DNA from: JAMXLO01 sp963791495
GTDB taxonomy: Bacteria > Pseudomonadota > Alphaproteobacteria > Acetobacterales > Acetobacteraceae
Length of the DNA: 64,000 nt
Assembly (NCBI GenBank): GCA_963791495.1
Contig: CAWBST010000029.1
Span: forward strand, 10,289-74,288
Direction of reading: 5' to 3'
The notes beneath the pieces were generated by a model. It made no database searches. It saw only the letters and a program-made list of their open reading frames with translations, and was not told where the DNA came from. Shown here piece by piece: positions 19,317 through 28,259 of the stretch (the stretch's first letter is position 1; each line of letters opens with the position of its first letter). The position numbers and the translations under genes are program-made.

Positions 19317-20585
19317 ATGGCGGCCAAGGTCATCGAAACGGACTACCTTGTAATTGGTGCCGGGGCCATGGGGATGGCGTTCGTCGATACGCTGGTGACC
19401 GAGTCCAACGCCACTGCCGTGGTGGTTGACCGATATCATAGGCCCGGCGGCCATTGGACCACGGCATACCCATTCGTCCGCTTGCACCAGCCGTCGGCGG
19501 CCTACGGTGTGAACTCCAGACATCTGGGAAGTGACGGGATCGATCTAACGGGCTGGAACAAGGGATTATACGAACTCGCCACCGCCGGTGAAGTATGTGC
19601 CTACTTCGATGCGGTAATGCAGCAGCAATTGCTGCCGACAGGCCGGGTTTCTTACTTTCCGATGTGCGAATATCTAGGTGATCGGCATTTCAGGGCATTC
19701 TCAGACGACTACTATGAGGTGAACGTCAAGCGGCGCATTGTCGACACAACCTACATGAAAGTCATGGTGCCATCCATGCGGCCGCCGCCCTACGGTGTCG
19801 TGCCTGAGGTTCGGTGCGTGCCACCAAACGAATTACCGAACATACGGCAGCGCTACACGCGATATGCGATCATAGGCGCGGGCAAGACTGCGATGGATAC
19901 CTGCCAGTGGTTGCTTTGGCATGGAATCGAACCGGCGGACATCACCTGGATCAGACCGCGCGACGCGTGGTTGATCAATCGTGCGATTATCCAATTAGGC
20001 GCGGAGTTCGCAGATCGCACGGCGGCAGGTATCAGGGCGCAGAACCAAGCGATCATGGAGGCCACATCGATTGAGGATCTGTTCGAACGTCTCGTCGCCA
20101 GCGGATGGTTGCTGCGCCTCGACGATAACGTTCAGCCTACCGTCTATCGATGTGCTGTTGTTTCGCCAATGGAGTGCGAACAGCTACGCCGTGTTCGGAA
20201 TATCGTCCGCTTGGGGCACGTCCAGCATATCGAACGGGGCAAGATTATTCTGGACCGCGGGACAGTTCCCACCGATCCGGGAACGCTGCATATCGACTGC
20301 TCTGCGGGTGGCGTGGAGACGCGCCCGGCCGTACCGGTGTTCCAAGGCAGTCACATCACTGTGCAGCCCGTGAGCCGGTGCCAGCAGGTATTTAGTGCAG
20401 CCTTCATTGCTCACGTCGAAGTCGCTTATTCCGACGACTCTGTCAGGAACAAACTATGTGCCCCCATTCCTCATCCGGAAACCGACCTTGATTGGCTCAG
20501 AATTACGCTGCAGACGAATTGCGCTTATCTCCAGTGGTCCGAAGATGATCACCTGCAGGAGTGGCTGGACAAGTGGCCTTCTTGA
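19317..20585 (+). CDS. FAD/NAD(P)-binding oxidoreductase of unknown substrate
   Basis: 422 residues starting at an ATG 10 bases after GGGGGAGA. A first dinucleotide-binding motif, VIGAGAMGMAF (about 12-22), and a second Rossmann motif, IIGAGKTAMDT (about 182-192), give the layout of flavin-dependent monooxygenase-like proteins. After the first motif comes HRPGGHWTTAYPFVRLHQPS, close to the flavin-monooxygenase pattern. The C-terminal segment is short compared with Baeyer-Villiger enzymes. Substrate and partner are unknown. The gene is visibly lower in G+C than its neighbours and has rarer codons (for example TTA, ATA), which suggests transfer. A HAD gene follows after 58 bases. Confidence 0.75.
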   Translation: MAAKVIETDYLVIGAGAMGMAFVDTLVTESNATAVVVDRYHRPGGHWTTAYPFVRLHQPSAAYGVNSRHLGSDGIDLTGWNKGLYELATAGEVCAYFDAVMQQQLLPTGRVSYFPMCEYLGDRHFRAFSDDYYEVNVKRRIVDTTYMKVMVPSMRPPPYGVVPEVRCVPPNELPNIRQRYTRYAIIGAGKTAMDTCQWLLWHGIEPADITWIRPRDAWLINRAIIQLGAEFADRTAAGIRAQNQAIMEATSIEDLFERLVASGWLLRLDDNVQPTVYRCAVVSPMECEQLRRVRNIVRLGHVQHIERGKIILDRGTVPTDPGTLHIDCSAGGVETRPAVPVFQGSHITVQPVSRCQQVFSAAFIAHVEVAYSDDSVRNKLCAPIPHPETDLDWLRITLQTNCAYLQWSEDDHLQEWLDKWPS

Positions 20586-20643
20586 ATTGGTGTCAAACTG
20601 CCGGCTTCTATGGCACAGAGCCACCTCTGGGCTGGAGGCATCA

Positions 20644-21561
20644 ATGGCGGATGGCAAGTCGCTTCCATCTTGGAACGACAGCGCGGCGAAATCCGCGATC
20701 CTCGACTTTGTCGCGCGTGTGACAGAGCAAGGAGGCGCCGAATTCGTGCCGCCAGCGGGGCGCATTGCCACGTTTGACAACGACGGGGCACTTTGGTGCG
20801 AGCAGCCGCTTCAGACACAGTTCTTTTTCGCCTTTGACCGCGTGAAGCAGTTGTCGGTAGGCGACCCGACAATGAGCGAGCGTCAACCGTTCAAGGCCGT
20901 GCTCGAACGCGATTACGGCACGCTTTTTGGACTCGGCAAACAGGCGCTGTTCGAACTGGCCTTCGCCACCCATGCGGGCATAACCGATGAGGACTTTGAG
21001 CAAGCTGCAAGCGGATGGCTGGCGACAGCGAGGCATCCCAAGTTCGGCCGCCTGTTCAAGGAATGCACTTATCGGCCGCAGGTCGAACTGCTTGCTTACT
21101 TACGGGAGAACGGCTTCAAGACCTATATCGTGTCGGCAGGTGGCGTGGACTTCATGCGCGCGGTTGCGGAGGAAGCTTACGGCATCCCACGTGAGCAGGT
21201 GATCGGTTCCAGCGTGAAACTGCGCTACGATTTGAGAGACGACCAGGTTTCGCTCGTGAAGCTGCCGGAGCTCAACAGCTTTGGTGACCGGGAAGTGAAG
21301 GCGCTGAACATCGGCCTGCATATCGGCCGTAGACCACTATTGGCGTTCGGCAATTCCGACGGCGATCTTGCCATGATGCGTTACACGAAGTCCGGCTCAG
21401 GGCCACGGCTCGCGTTGCTTCTCCACCATGACGACGCCGCCCGGGAGGCAGCCTACGACCGAGAGTTCCGGCTGAGCCCGTTGTCCGAGGCGCTCGACAA
21501 GGCTCAGGACTACGGCATCACCGTCGTGAGCATGAAGCGGGATTGGAACGTTGTGTTCTGA
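20644..21561 (+). CDS. HAD-superfamily phosphatase
   Basis: 305 residues from the ATG at 20644 (MADGKSLPSW); a longer in-frame extension overlapping the preceding gene was rejected. HAD motif I is FDNDGALW, with the nucleophile Asp45 and acid Asp47; the usual following Thr is Ala49. Motif II is YIVSAGG and motif III/IV lies at GNSDGDLAMM, all in the order seen in phosphoserine-phosphatase-like enzymes. It should hydrolyse a phosphomonoester in the cytoplasm; substrate unknown. It shares the lower G+C of the preceding flavoprotein gene. Confidence 0.85.
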   Translation: MADGKSLPSWNDSAAKSAILDFVARVTEQGGAEFVPPAGRIATFDNDGALWCEQPLQTQFFFAFDRVKQLSVGDPTMSERQPFKAVLERDYGTLFGLGKQALFELAFATHAGITDEDFEQAASGWLATARHPKFGRLFKECTYRPQVELLAYLRENGFKTYIVSAGGVDFMRAVAEEAYGIPREQVIGSSVKLRYDLRDDQVSLVKLPELNSFGDREVKALNIGLHIGRRPLLAFGNSDGDLAMMRYTKSGSGPRLALLLHHDDAAREAAYDREFRLSPLSEALDKAQDYGITVVSMKRDWNVVF

Positions 21562-21669
21562 TCGCCGTAATGACGGTCTTCGCAGATGGGCGAAAAACAC
21601 GATGAAAAGCCGGGGTTGCCCGTCCGCGCATTATGGAATCGGCGTCGCGGATGCTCTACTCTAGCTGCC

Positions 21670-21777
21670 ATGATTGAATTTTTTCGTGACCTAGAGGAAC
21701 GCTTGGCTCGAGCGGAAATTCGGCGCTCGCCTGATGAGGCTGGCAAGCTAGACGGAAAATCGGTGCGAATAGCATAA
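21670..21777 (+). CDS. Possible 35-residue peptide, unsupported by homology
   Basis: An ATG at 21670 opens a charged, helix-prone peptide (MIEFFRDLEERLARAEIRR, then a polar tail) that stops at 21777, 29 bases before the next gene. Its composition looks protein-like, but there is no clear ribosome site and no family is recognised. It could equally be the remains of a longer gene. Apart from it, I see nothing in the 245-base gap between the HAD gene and the receptor-like gene. Confidence 0.2.
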   Translation: MIEFFRDLEERLARAEIRRSPDEAGKLDGKSVRIA

Positions 21778-21806
21778 CAGCGCCTGTGCAATAATTGGTG
21801 GTGTTT

Positions 21807-22877
21807 ATGCACATCAGGCTGATCGTCATATTGGTGCTCCTCTCGTGTAGTGCGCCGCATGTTGCGGCACAGCGGGCACCGGCACCGATAAAGGCTGCAG
21901 TTTACCTCTCGCCGCCCTTCGTCATGAAATCGGGCAATGGCTATGCTGGCTTCACCTGGGAGCTTTGGCAGCAGATCGCCGGCGATCTCAAGCTGACCTA
22001 TGACGTGGAGGAGGTGAGCACGGTCGCGCAACTGCTGCAATTGCTGCGCGAGAAGCGGGTCGACGTCGCGGTGGCTAACCTCACAATCACCTCGTCGCGG
22101 TTCGAGACCGCGGATTTCACCCAGCCCTATTTCGACGCCGGCCTCAGGATCATGATCGATGAGGATCGGCACGTCGGCATGGCAAACCTGATGACGGATC
22201 TGCAGCGCGGTGGCCATCTCCGCATCTACGCCTGGCTCGGCATTATCATTGTCGGCGGAACCATCGTGTTGACCTTGATCGACCGCCGGTACCATCCAGA
22301 GTTCCCCGAGAAGTGGCACGAGGGGCTGGCGGAATCGTTCTATCACGTCATGTCGGTTGCCGCGTCCGGATCGACCTCTCACCGCAATCTGTTCGGGGCC
22401 GCCGGGCGATTGTTGGGTGCCCTCTGGCTTGCCTGCGGCGTCGCGGTGGTCGCCTACGTCACCTCAAGCATCACCAGCGTGATGACCGTTTCGCAGATGG
22501 CCCATCAGATCAACACCTTCAGCGATCTCCATGGTAAACACATCGGCGCGGTAACAGGTAGCGTGGGAGAGTCCTTTTCCCGTGCGGCAATGCTCGATGT
22601 GCAGGCATTCGGCACAATGGATCAGGCGCTGGATGCGCTGCTGATCGGACAGATCAGCGCGATCGTGAACGATGCGCCCGTGCTGGAATGGTACGATACT
22701 GCGCATCCCGAACTGCCTATCACGGTTGTCGGGCCGGTTTTTGACACCCAGAAGTACGGCTTCGGGCTCCCACAGGACAGCCCGCTCACCCGACCGGTCA
22801 GCAATGCGATCCTGCGCCTGCAGGATAGAGGAGTGCTGGACACTCTACGGACCCGGTATTTTGGCACGACCCGATAG
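21807..22877 (+). CDS. Ionotropic-glutamate-receptor-like protein: binding domain split by a pore module
   Basis: About 356 residues. A signal peptide (cleavage near residue 21, HVAA-Q) is followed by lobe 1 of a type-3 solute-binding domain, with TSSRFETADFTQPYF at about 95-109 containing the ligand-binding Arg. A hydrophobic helix (about 141-160), a pore-helix and filter region (about 177-192, SFYHVMSVAASGSTSH) and a second long helix (about 202-224) interrupt it. Lobe 2 then completes the binding fold. This is the GluR0-type architecture: a ligand-gated channel in the inner membrane with a periplasmic sensor. The filter lacks the TVGYG of potassium-selective GluR0. The helix end TSSITSVMTV occupies the place of the eukaryotic SYTANLAAF gate. 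The ATG at 21807 was chosen over upstream TTG/GTG codons because it starts the signal peptide. No operon partner is evident. Confidence 0.75.
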   Translation: MHIRLIVILVLLSCSAPHVAAQRAPAPIKAAVYLSPPFVMKSGNGYAGFTWELWQQIAGDLKLTYDVEEVSTVAQLLQLLREKRVDVAVANLTITSSRFETADFTQPYFDAGLRIMIDEDRHVGMANLMTDLQRGGHLRIYAWLGIIIVGGTIVLTLIDRRYHPEFPEKWHEGLAESFYHVMSVAASGSTSHRNLFGAAGRLLGALWLACGVAVVAYVTSSITSVMTVSQMAHQINTFSDLHGKHIGAVTGSVGESFSRAAMLDVQAFGTMDQALDALLIGQISAIVNDAPVLEWYDTAHPELPITVVGPVFDTQKYGFGLPQDSPLTRPVSNAILRLQDRGVLDTLRTRYFGTTR

Positions 22878-22937
22878 CGGCTGATGACCTTCCACCAGGG
22901 CACTCCGACACGGCTAAAGCCTCTGACGGTGCGTATC

Positions 22938-23855
22938 TCAAGAATTCTGCACCGTGTGTGGTGCGCCTCGGTAGCGCAGCGCATCGACCAGCAGGGCAAA
23001 TGCCGGCGTGGGCTGCCGGCGGCTCGGGTAATAGAGATGGTAGCCCGAGTAAGGCGGACACCAATCGGCGAGCACCCGAATAAGCCGTCCGTCGGCGAGG
23101 TGCGCCTGCACGCTGTCTTCGGGCAGATATGCCAGGCCGAACCCCGCCAGGGCCGCGTCAAGCATTGGTCCGCTTTCATTAAATACGAGCTGCCCCTCGA
23201 CCCTCACCCTCAATGCGCGCCTGCCTTTCTCGAACTCCCAGGCGTAGAGGCCGCCATGGGTCGGCAGGCGCAGGTTGATGCAGGCGTGGGTGGTCAGGTC
23301 TCGCGGCGTCTTCGGCTTTGGCCGTTTGGCGAAGTAGGAGGGAGCGCCGACAACCGCTGAACTCATGTCCGGTCCAATGCGCACAGCGATCATGTCCTTT
23401 GCCACGATCTCGCCGGTACGGACGCCAGCGTCGTAGCGTCCGGCGACAATGTCCGTCAGGCCATAGTCAATCACGATCTCCACCTTGATGTCCGGATGGT
23501 CCGGTAGGAGCTTCTTCAAGGTGGGCCAGAGGACGGTCTTAACCGCATGATCATGCGCCGTGATGCGAATGGTGCCGGAGGGCTTGTCGCGCAGCTCGGT
23601 CAGTGCGGCCAGCTCCGCATTGATCTCCTCCAGGCGTGGTCCTGCGGCCCGGAGCAGGCGCTCTCCCGCCTCGGTCGGCGCGACGCTGCGGGTGGTGCGG
23701 ATCAGAAGCCGGAGCCCGAGCCGTGCCTCCAGCGCGCGGAGGGTCTGGCTCAGCGCCGACTGCGAAACGCCCAGCTGCGCGGCGGCGCGCGTGAAGCTCT
23801 GCTCCTGAGCCACGGCAAGGAAGGCCACGATATCATTCAGGTCGGTGCGAGCCAT
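22938..23855 (-). CDS. LysR-family transcriptional regulator
   Basis: 305 residues. An N-terminal winged helix-turn-helix (FTRAAAQLGVSQSALSQTLR, about 21-40) is followed by a periplasmic-binding-like effector domain beginning near residue 90. The domain opens with the phrase SGTIRITA and has GFGLAYLPE near 250, typical of the group. It faces the cupin-SDR-SDR genes across 128 bases, the usual LysR arrangement, and probably controls them in response to a pathway metabolite. I could not place a convincing T-N11-A operator. Confidence 0.92.
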   Translation of the reverse strand: MARTDLNDIVAFLAVAQEQSFTRAAAQLGVSQSALSQTLRALEARLGLRLLIRTTRSVAPTEAGERLLRAAGPRLEEINAELAALTELRDKPSGTIRITAHDHAVKTVLWPTLKKLLPDHPDIKVEIVIDYGLTDIVAGRYDAGVRTGEIVAKDMIAVRIGPDMSSAVVGAPSYFAKRPKPKTPRDLTTHACINLRLPTHGGLYAWEFEKGRRALRVRVEGQLVFNESGPMLDAALAGFGLAYLPEDSVQAHLADGRLIRVLADWCPPYSGYHLYYPSRRQPTPAFALLVDALRYRGAPHTVQNS

Positions 23856-23983
23856 TCAGAAGATCAGCTTATAGGTTCATGCGGATTTTAGCGCCTAATC
23901 CCTGGGAGCTGAGCCCATTAGATTGTCGGCTGAGGCCGCCGGCCTGCCCGGCGCTGGCACATGACAGGCAATGGAGACGGACA

Positions 23984-24394
23984 GTGGAAATCAAGCGAAT
24001 CGGTTCACAGCCCTCCGCCAAAGGTCCGGAAGACTATTTCACGGGAAGGGTCCGTGTTGATCGACTGTTCAGCGCGCCTGATCCGGCGCGTGTTGCCGGT
24101 GCGAGCGTCACGTTCGAGCCCGGCGCACGGACCGCATGGCATACGCATCCGCTGGGTCAGACGCTGATTGTCACGGCAGGCTGCGGTTGGGTTCAACGCG
24201 AGGGCGGATCGGTCGAAGAGATCCGGCCGGGCGACGTCGTCTGGTTCTCGCCAGGCGAGAAGCACTGGCATGGAGCCACGGCAACAACGGCCATGACCCA
24301 CATCGCCATTCAGGAAGGGCTCAACGGCAAGGTCGTCGACTGGATGGAGAAGGTGACCGACGAACAATACCAAGCCAGGTCGAGCACCAACTGA
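23984..24394 (+). CDS. Small single-domain cupin protein (paralogue of 1758-2165)
   Basis: 136 residues from a GTG at 23984 with GGAG 7 bases upstream. The ATG at 23879 was rejected because it lacks a ribosome site and the extra residues have no family resemblance. Cupin motif 1 is GARTAWHTHPLGQTLIV and motif 2 PGDVVWFSPGEKHWHG, with the three metal-binding His. It closely parallels the cupin beside the oxalate genes, including the shared ending pattern V-T-D-x-x-Y. It heads a rightward run with two SDR genes under the divergent LysR regulator. Confidence 0.87.
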   Translation: MEIKRIGSQPSAKGPEDYFTGRVRVDRLFSAPDPARVAGASVTFEPGARTAWHTHPLGQTLIVTAGCGWVQREGGSVEEIRPGDVVWFSPGEKHWHGATATTAMTHIAIQEGLNGKVVDWMEKVTDEQYQARSSTN

Positions 24395-24543
24395 AAGGTG
24401 TCGGCAAGGAGGGCGGTCGTCGCGAAGGCAACTTGCCGGGTTCACGTGGAACAAGCGGCGAGTTGAACAGGATCGGAGACGCAGAAGAATTGGAGATTGC
24501 GTTACCGCGTCTCGACGCTCGCCATCTGAATAGGACATGACCA

Positions 24544-25302
24544 ATGAACAGGTTTACCAATCGCACCGTGATCGTCACAGGGGGCGCCAGCGGCATCGGC
24601 CAGGCCGCCGCCAAGCGGATTTTCGCGGAAGGTGCCAACGTTGTCGTGGTGGACATGAACGGGGATGGCGCTCGGCACGTCGCCGAAAGTCTGGATAATG
24701 CTGAACGCGCCTATGCCGTCGCGCTGGATGTCACGGATCGTGCAACGGTGCACCGGATGATGGCGGAGGCCGCTTCACGCTTCGGCCACCTGCACGCCCT
24801 GGTGAACTGCGCCGGCATCCGCGGTGTGACCTCGGTGCTGGAGGCGGAGGCGGAGCAGTGGGCTCGCGTGCACGCCGTCAACCTTGAAGGAACGCTCATC
24901 CTTTCCCAGGAATTCGCCAAGCTCGCGCTGAAGGCCGGTCACCCGGCCGCGATCGTCAATCTTTCCTCCTTGGCCGGTGTCACGGCGGTACCGAACCGTG
25001 CCCCCTACGTCACTTCCAAGCATGCCGTTGTCGGCCTGACCCGCGCGATGGCGATCGAGCTGGGCACAGCGGGAATACGTGTCAACGCCATTACGCCCGG
25101 CATGATCCGCACCCCAATGACGGCCGTCATGTTTGAGGATCCCGAGAACGAGCGCCGCATTCGCCAGAGCCACGCCCTCGGGCGGGAAGGTTTTCCCGAG
25201 GAGGTCGCGGCGGCGATCGCCTTCCTGGCCTCCGACGACGCGAGCTTCGTGACGGGTGCCATCATGCCAGTGGATGGCGGCGCCACAGCCGGCCGCTGGT
25301 AG
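24544..25302 (+). CDS. Short-chain dehydrogenase/reductase
   Basis: 252 residues, a classical SDR. The cofactor motif is TGGASGIG (12-19), followed by NCAG in place of NNAG, the catalytic Ser in LSSLAG and YVTSK for the Tyr-Lys pair. It starts shortly after AGGACATGACC and lies 149 bases after the cupin gene. It is probably co-transcribed with the next SDR. It should be an NAD(P)-dependent alcohol/ketone oxidoreductase; substrate unknown. Confidence 0.9.
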   Translation: MNRFTNRTVIVTGGASGIGQAAAKRIFAEGANVVVVDMNGDGARHVAESLDNAERAYAVALDVTDRATVHRMMAEAASRFGHLHALVNCAGIRGVTSVLEAEAEQWARVHAVNLEGTLILSQEFAKLALKAGHPAAIVNLSSLAGVTAVPNRAPYVTSKHAVVGLTRAMAIELGTAGIRVNAITPGMIRTPMTAVMFEDPENERRIRQSHALGREGFPEEVAAAIAFLASDDASFVTGAIMPVDGGATAGRW

Positions 25303-25377
25303 ATCGGATGTTCCACGCGGCTTGACCGCACGATGCGTGCTGCCGAGCCGCCTGCAAAACGCGAATGGATGGACACC

Positions 25378-26142
25378 ATGACCTTAGCTTTCGATGGAAA
25401 AGTCGCACTCGTCACCGGCGCTGGCGGTGGCATCGGCTTGGCGACAGCGAAGGCCTTCGCCAAGGCTGGCGCGGCCGTAATCATTGCTGATCGTGACGAG
25501 GTGACGACCGGCAAGGCGGCCGAAGGTCTCCGCGTCGAGGGCTACAACGCCATTGGCGTTGCCTGCGACGTGACAGACAAGGGCCAGGTGAAGGCGATGA
25601 TCGAGCAGGCGGTCAGGACCTATGGCCGGCTTGATGCGGCCTTCAACAATGCCGGCATAAACTGCGATGGCGGCCCACTGATCGAAACAGAAGACGATGA
25701 GTTTGACACCATCGTCAACGTCAACCTACGCGGCGTGTGGAACTGCATGAAGGCAGAGCTTCGCCAGATGGTGGCGCAGGGCAGTGGTGCGATCGTCAAC
25801 TGTTCGTCGATTGGTGGAATGAGGGGCTCGAAAGGGCGCGCCGCCTACTCGGCCAGCAAATTCGGGGTGATTGGCCTTACGCGCGCCTCGGCCCTTGATT
25901 ATGCCGACAAGGGCATCCGCATCAATGCAGTGTGCCCGGGGATCATTGGTAACACCCCAATGGCCGCGAAGGTCACGAAGAACTACGATCCCGACATCAT
26001 CAAGGCCTTTGTGGCTGCCGAACCCATCGGACGCTTGGGCGAGCCCGAGGAGATCGCCGCTGCCGTATTGTGGTTGTGTAGCCCGGCGGCGAGTTTCGTG
26101 ATCGGTCATGCCATGGCGATCGATGGTGGTATTCTGGCCTAG
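25378..26142 (+). CDS. Short-chain dehydrogenase/reductase
   Basis: About 254 residues from the ATG at 25378 (MTLAFDGKVALVTGAGG); an ATG three codons earlier at 25369 is equally possible. The motifs TGAGGGIG, NNAGI, CSSIGG and YSASK give a complete classical SDR active site. The segment INCDGGPLIETEDDEFD is typical of glucose/levodione-like SDRs of unknown substrate. It is 75 bases downstream of the previous SDR on the same strand and convergent with the beta-lactamase-family gene. Confidence 0.9.
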   Translation: MTLAFDGKVALVTGAGGGIGLATAKAFAKAGAAVIIADRDEVTTGKAAEGLRVEGYNAIGVACDVTDKGQVKAMIEQAVRTYGRLDAAFNNAGINCDGGPLIETEDDEFDTIVNVNLRGVWNCMKAELRQMVAQGSGAIVNCSSIGGMRGSKGRAAYSASKFGVIGLTRASALDYADKGIRINAVCPGIIGNTPMAAKVTKNYDPDIIKAFVAAEPIGRLGEPEEIAAAVLWLCSPAASFVIGHAMAIDGGILA

Positions 26143-26295
26143 TGATCCTCGAGGCCCACGGGCAGGACACACATCTAGATTCTCTTGCCGATCCAGCGGC
26201 TGGGCTTGCTGGGAGCCTTGTGCGTAAAGCAGATTGCTTGGCCGGCTTGAGGAGCGCGGCACCGCGCGCCCGCCGGTCCCTCAGCGTTGCCGTCA

Positions 26296-27386
26296 TCACA
26301 GGCTTGGCAGATTCGGCAAGATGATCTCACGCCAGACGCGGGTCGGTGCGATCGACTGATCCGGCCTATTATAGGCACCGAAGAACATACCACGGCGAGA
26401 TCGGCGTCGGGCATCAGATATAGCCGCTGGCCGCCGTTGCCGAACCCGGCGATCCATCGGTGCGCGCCGGGCAGGGCAGACGTGGTCGTCTCGCCGAGAT
26501 ACCAGAGACGGCCGTAGCGCACGCCCAGATCGGCGTTGACGTCGATCACCGGTGTGACCGACGCGTCGAGCCAGGCGCGCGACACGATGCGTGTGCCGTG
26601 CCATTCGCCGCCCGCCAGCACCATTTCGCCTATGTGCAGCAGATCGTGCGGACGCAGGCGCAGGCCGGACGCCGCGGACGGAACGCCGTCGCGGCCTTTG
26701 GCCCATTCAAAAGCCTCGATGCCGAGTGGCGCGAACAGCGCCTGATGCGCGAAGTCCGGCAGCGTCATGCCGGAGCCTTTGGCGATCAGATGGCCGAGCA
26801 GAGCGACTGCGCCGCCGGAATAGATCCAACGTTCGCCAGGCGCGGCGACGAACGGCCGATCGAGGATGAAGCGGTAGCGGTCAGGCACTCGCTCCATGGC
26901 GATCTCGCTGTTCGTCGGATCGGTGTACGGAAGCTGCTCATCCCACTCCATGCCGAGTGTCATGTTCAATGCGTTCATGACAGTGAGATGCGCGCGCTGC
27001 GGATCGGCGGCGAGATCGGGATACTCGGGGAACTGGGCCAGCAGCGGCGCGTCGGGCGACGGCACCAGGCCGCGATCGAGCGCAATACCGTACAGCAACC
27101 CCACGATGCTCTTGGTCACCGAGCGCAGATCATGCAGCGTGTCGGGGCCGAAGGTCACGCTGCCGAGTGGTGTGCCCCAGCTTTCATCGGCGTCGGAGAA
27201 ATAGCGCTCCAGCAGAATACGGCCGGCGCGGTTTGCCAGAACGACATGCACATTCGGCACCAGGCCCGAGCGAACCGCGTCATCGAGCCGATCGGAGATG
27301 TCGTTCGTCTCGGTGGCGGAAATCAGTGACGGCATCGCGGAGGCTCCTGCAATCAGTCCGATCAAAGTGCGACGGCTGAGCGTCAA
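26296..27386 (-). pseudogene. Beta-lactamase-family serine hydrolase (class C-like), frameshifted near the C-terminus
   Basis: A twin-Arg-like signal region (MTLSRRTLIGLIAGASA) suggests export. The serine-hydrolase motif SVTK has the nucleophile Ser89 and Lys92, and YSGG at 189-192 replaces the second motif. The frame runs well to ADLAVV (about residue 333) and then leaves phase at 26386-26393. The alternative frame continues naturally with FFGAYNRPDQSIAPTRVWRE to a stop at 26296, giving about 363 residues. One missing base explains the break. Without correction the frame runs to 26175 with an unrelated tail. Relatives are esterases or D-aminopeptidases as often as true beta-lactamases. It follows the AraC-type gene by three bases. 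Confidence 0.82.
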
Positions 27387-27389
27387 GGT

Positions 27390-28223
27390 TCACTCCTTTA
27401 TCGGCAGCCAGATCTCGACTGTCCCGTTGCCAGTGCCCGGATCGAACCGTTCATCGTACAGTTCGAAGTCCGGCGCATCGGCGTGCGCGAGGCCCGACGC
27501 GGGCAGCCACTTGTTCCAGATCGTATATACGGTGGCGCTTATCCGCGAGATGTGGTCGCGATGCGAGAAGACGGCATAACGTTGTGCGGCGATCCGCACG
27601 CGGCTGAACTCGCGGGGCATGTCGTCGAAGCTGGCTACCTCGACGCCAGCGATGTAGTCGAAATTGCCGGCGCCGTCGGCATTGCAGCATACGCCATAAG
27701 CGGTGCGACCGACCTGTCCAGGAATGTTGCCGATGTACGGCAGGAAGCGCTCCCATTGCCGCGGGATGCCCTGGTTCGTCTCGAACGTATAGCGTCCGCC
27801 GAGGCCTGCGATGAGCAACGCGCGGCCATTCTCGAAGCGGGGCGGCTCCAGCTCGATGATCAGTGCTTCGTCCATTCTGATCGGCTCCACGAGAGTGATG
27901 TTCTCGAGATGACGCTGCGCGCGCACCGCTTCGGGTGTCAGTCCGAACTGATCGCGGAATGCGCGGGTGAACGCTTCGTGCGAGCCATAGCCGGCGTCGA
28001 GCGCCACGGTCAGGATGTCAGGCGCGCCTGCGGCAAGATGTCGCGCGGCCTCGGTCAGGCGACGGCCGCGCACATGGCGCATCACCGACTGACCGGTCGC
28101 CACGCCGAACGCCCGCAGCAGGTGGTAGCGTGAGACGCCGGCAAAGCATGCGATCTCGGCGAGCGAAATGTCGTCTGCGAGCCGCGTCTCGATGAACCAC
28201 AGCGCCTTGCCGACTGGATGCAT
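27390..28223 (-). CDS. AraC-family regulator with GyrI-like effector domain
   Basis: 277 residues. The DNA-binding domain is N-terminal (two helix-turn-helices, residues about 8-105, with ISLAEIACFAGVSRYHLLRAF and the AraC signature region GYGSHEAFTRAFRDQFG). A GyrI-like small-molecule-binding domain follows (about 120-277), as in Rob and SbmC relatives. It lies in a leftward cluster, 36 bases after a DUF1772 gene and 3 bases before the beta-lactamase-family gene. A drug- or toxin-sensing role for this operon is an inference. Confidence 0.9.
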   Translation of the reverse strand: MHPVGKALWFIETRLADDISLAEIACFAGVSRYHLLRAFGVATGQSVMRHVRGRRLTEAARHLAAGAPDILTVALDAGYGSHEAFTRAFRDQFGLTPEAVRAQRHLENITLVEPIRMDEALIIELEPPRFENGRALLIAGLGGRYTFETNQGIPRQWERFLPYIGNIPGQVGRTAYGVCCNADGAGNFDYIAGVEVASFDDMPREFSRVRIAAQRYAVFSHRDHISRISATVYTIWNKWLPASGLAHADAPDFELYDERFDPGTGNGTVEIWLPIKE

Positions 28224-28259
28224 GCCGGTCCTTCCACTCGAACCGGCGCAAAGTACCTG

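Noticed and set aside
19061..19333. Leftward 90-codon frame with protein-like stretches upstream of the flavoprotein gene
   Set aside because: It overlaps the start of the flavoprotein gene on the other strand and no family or domain is recognisable.
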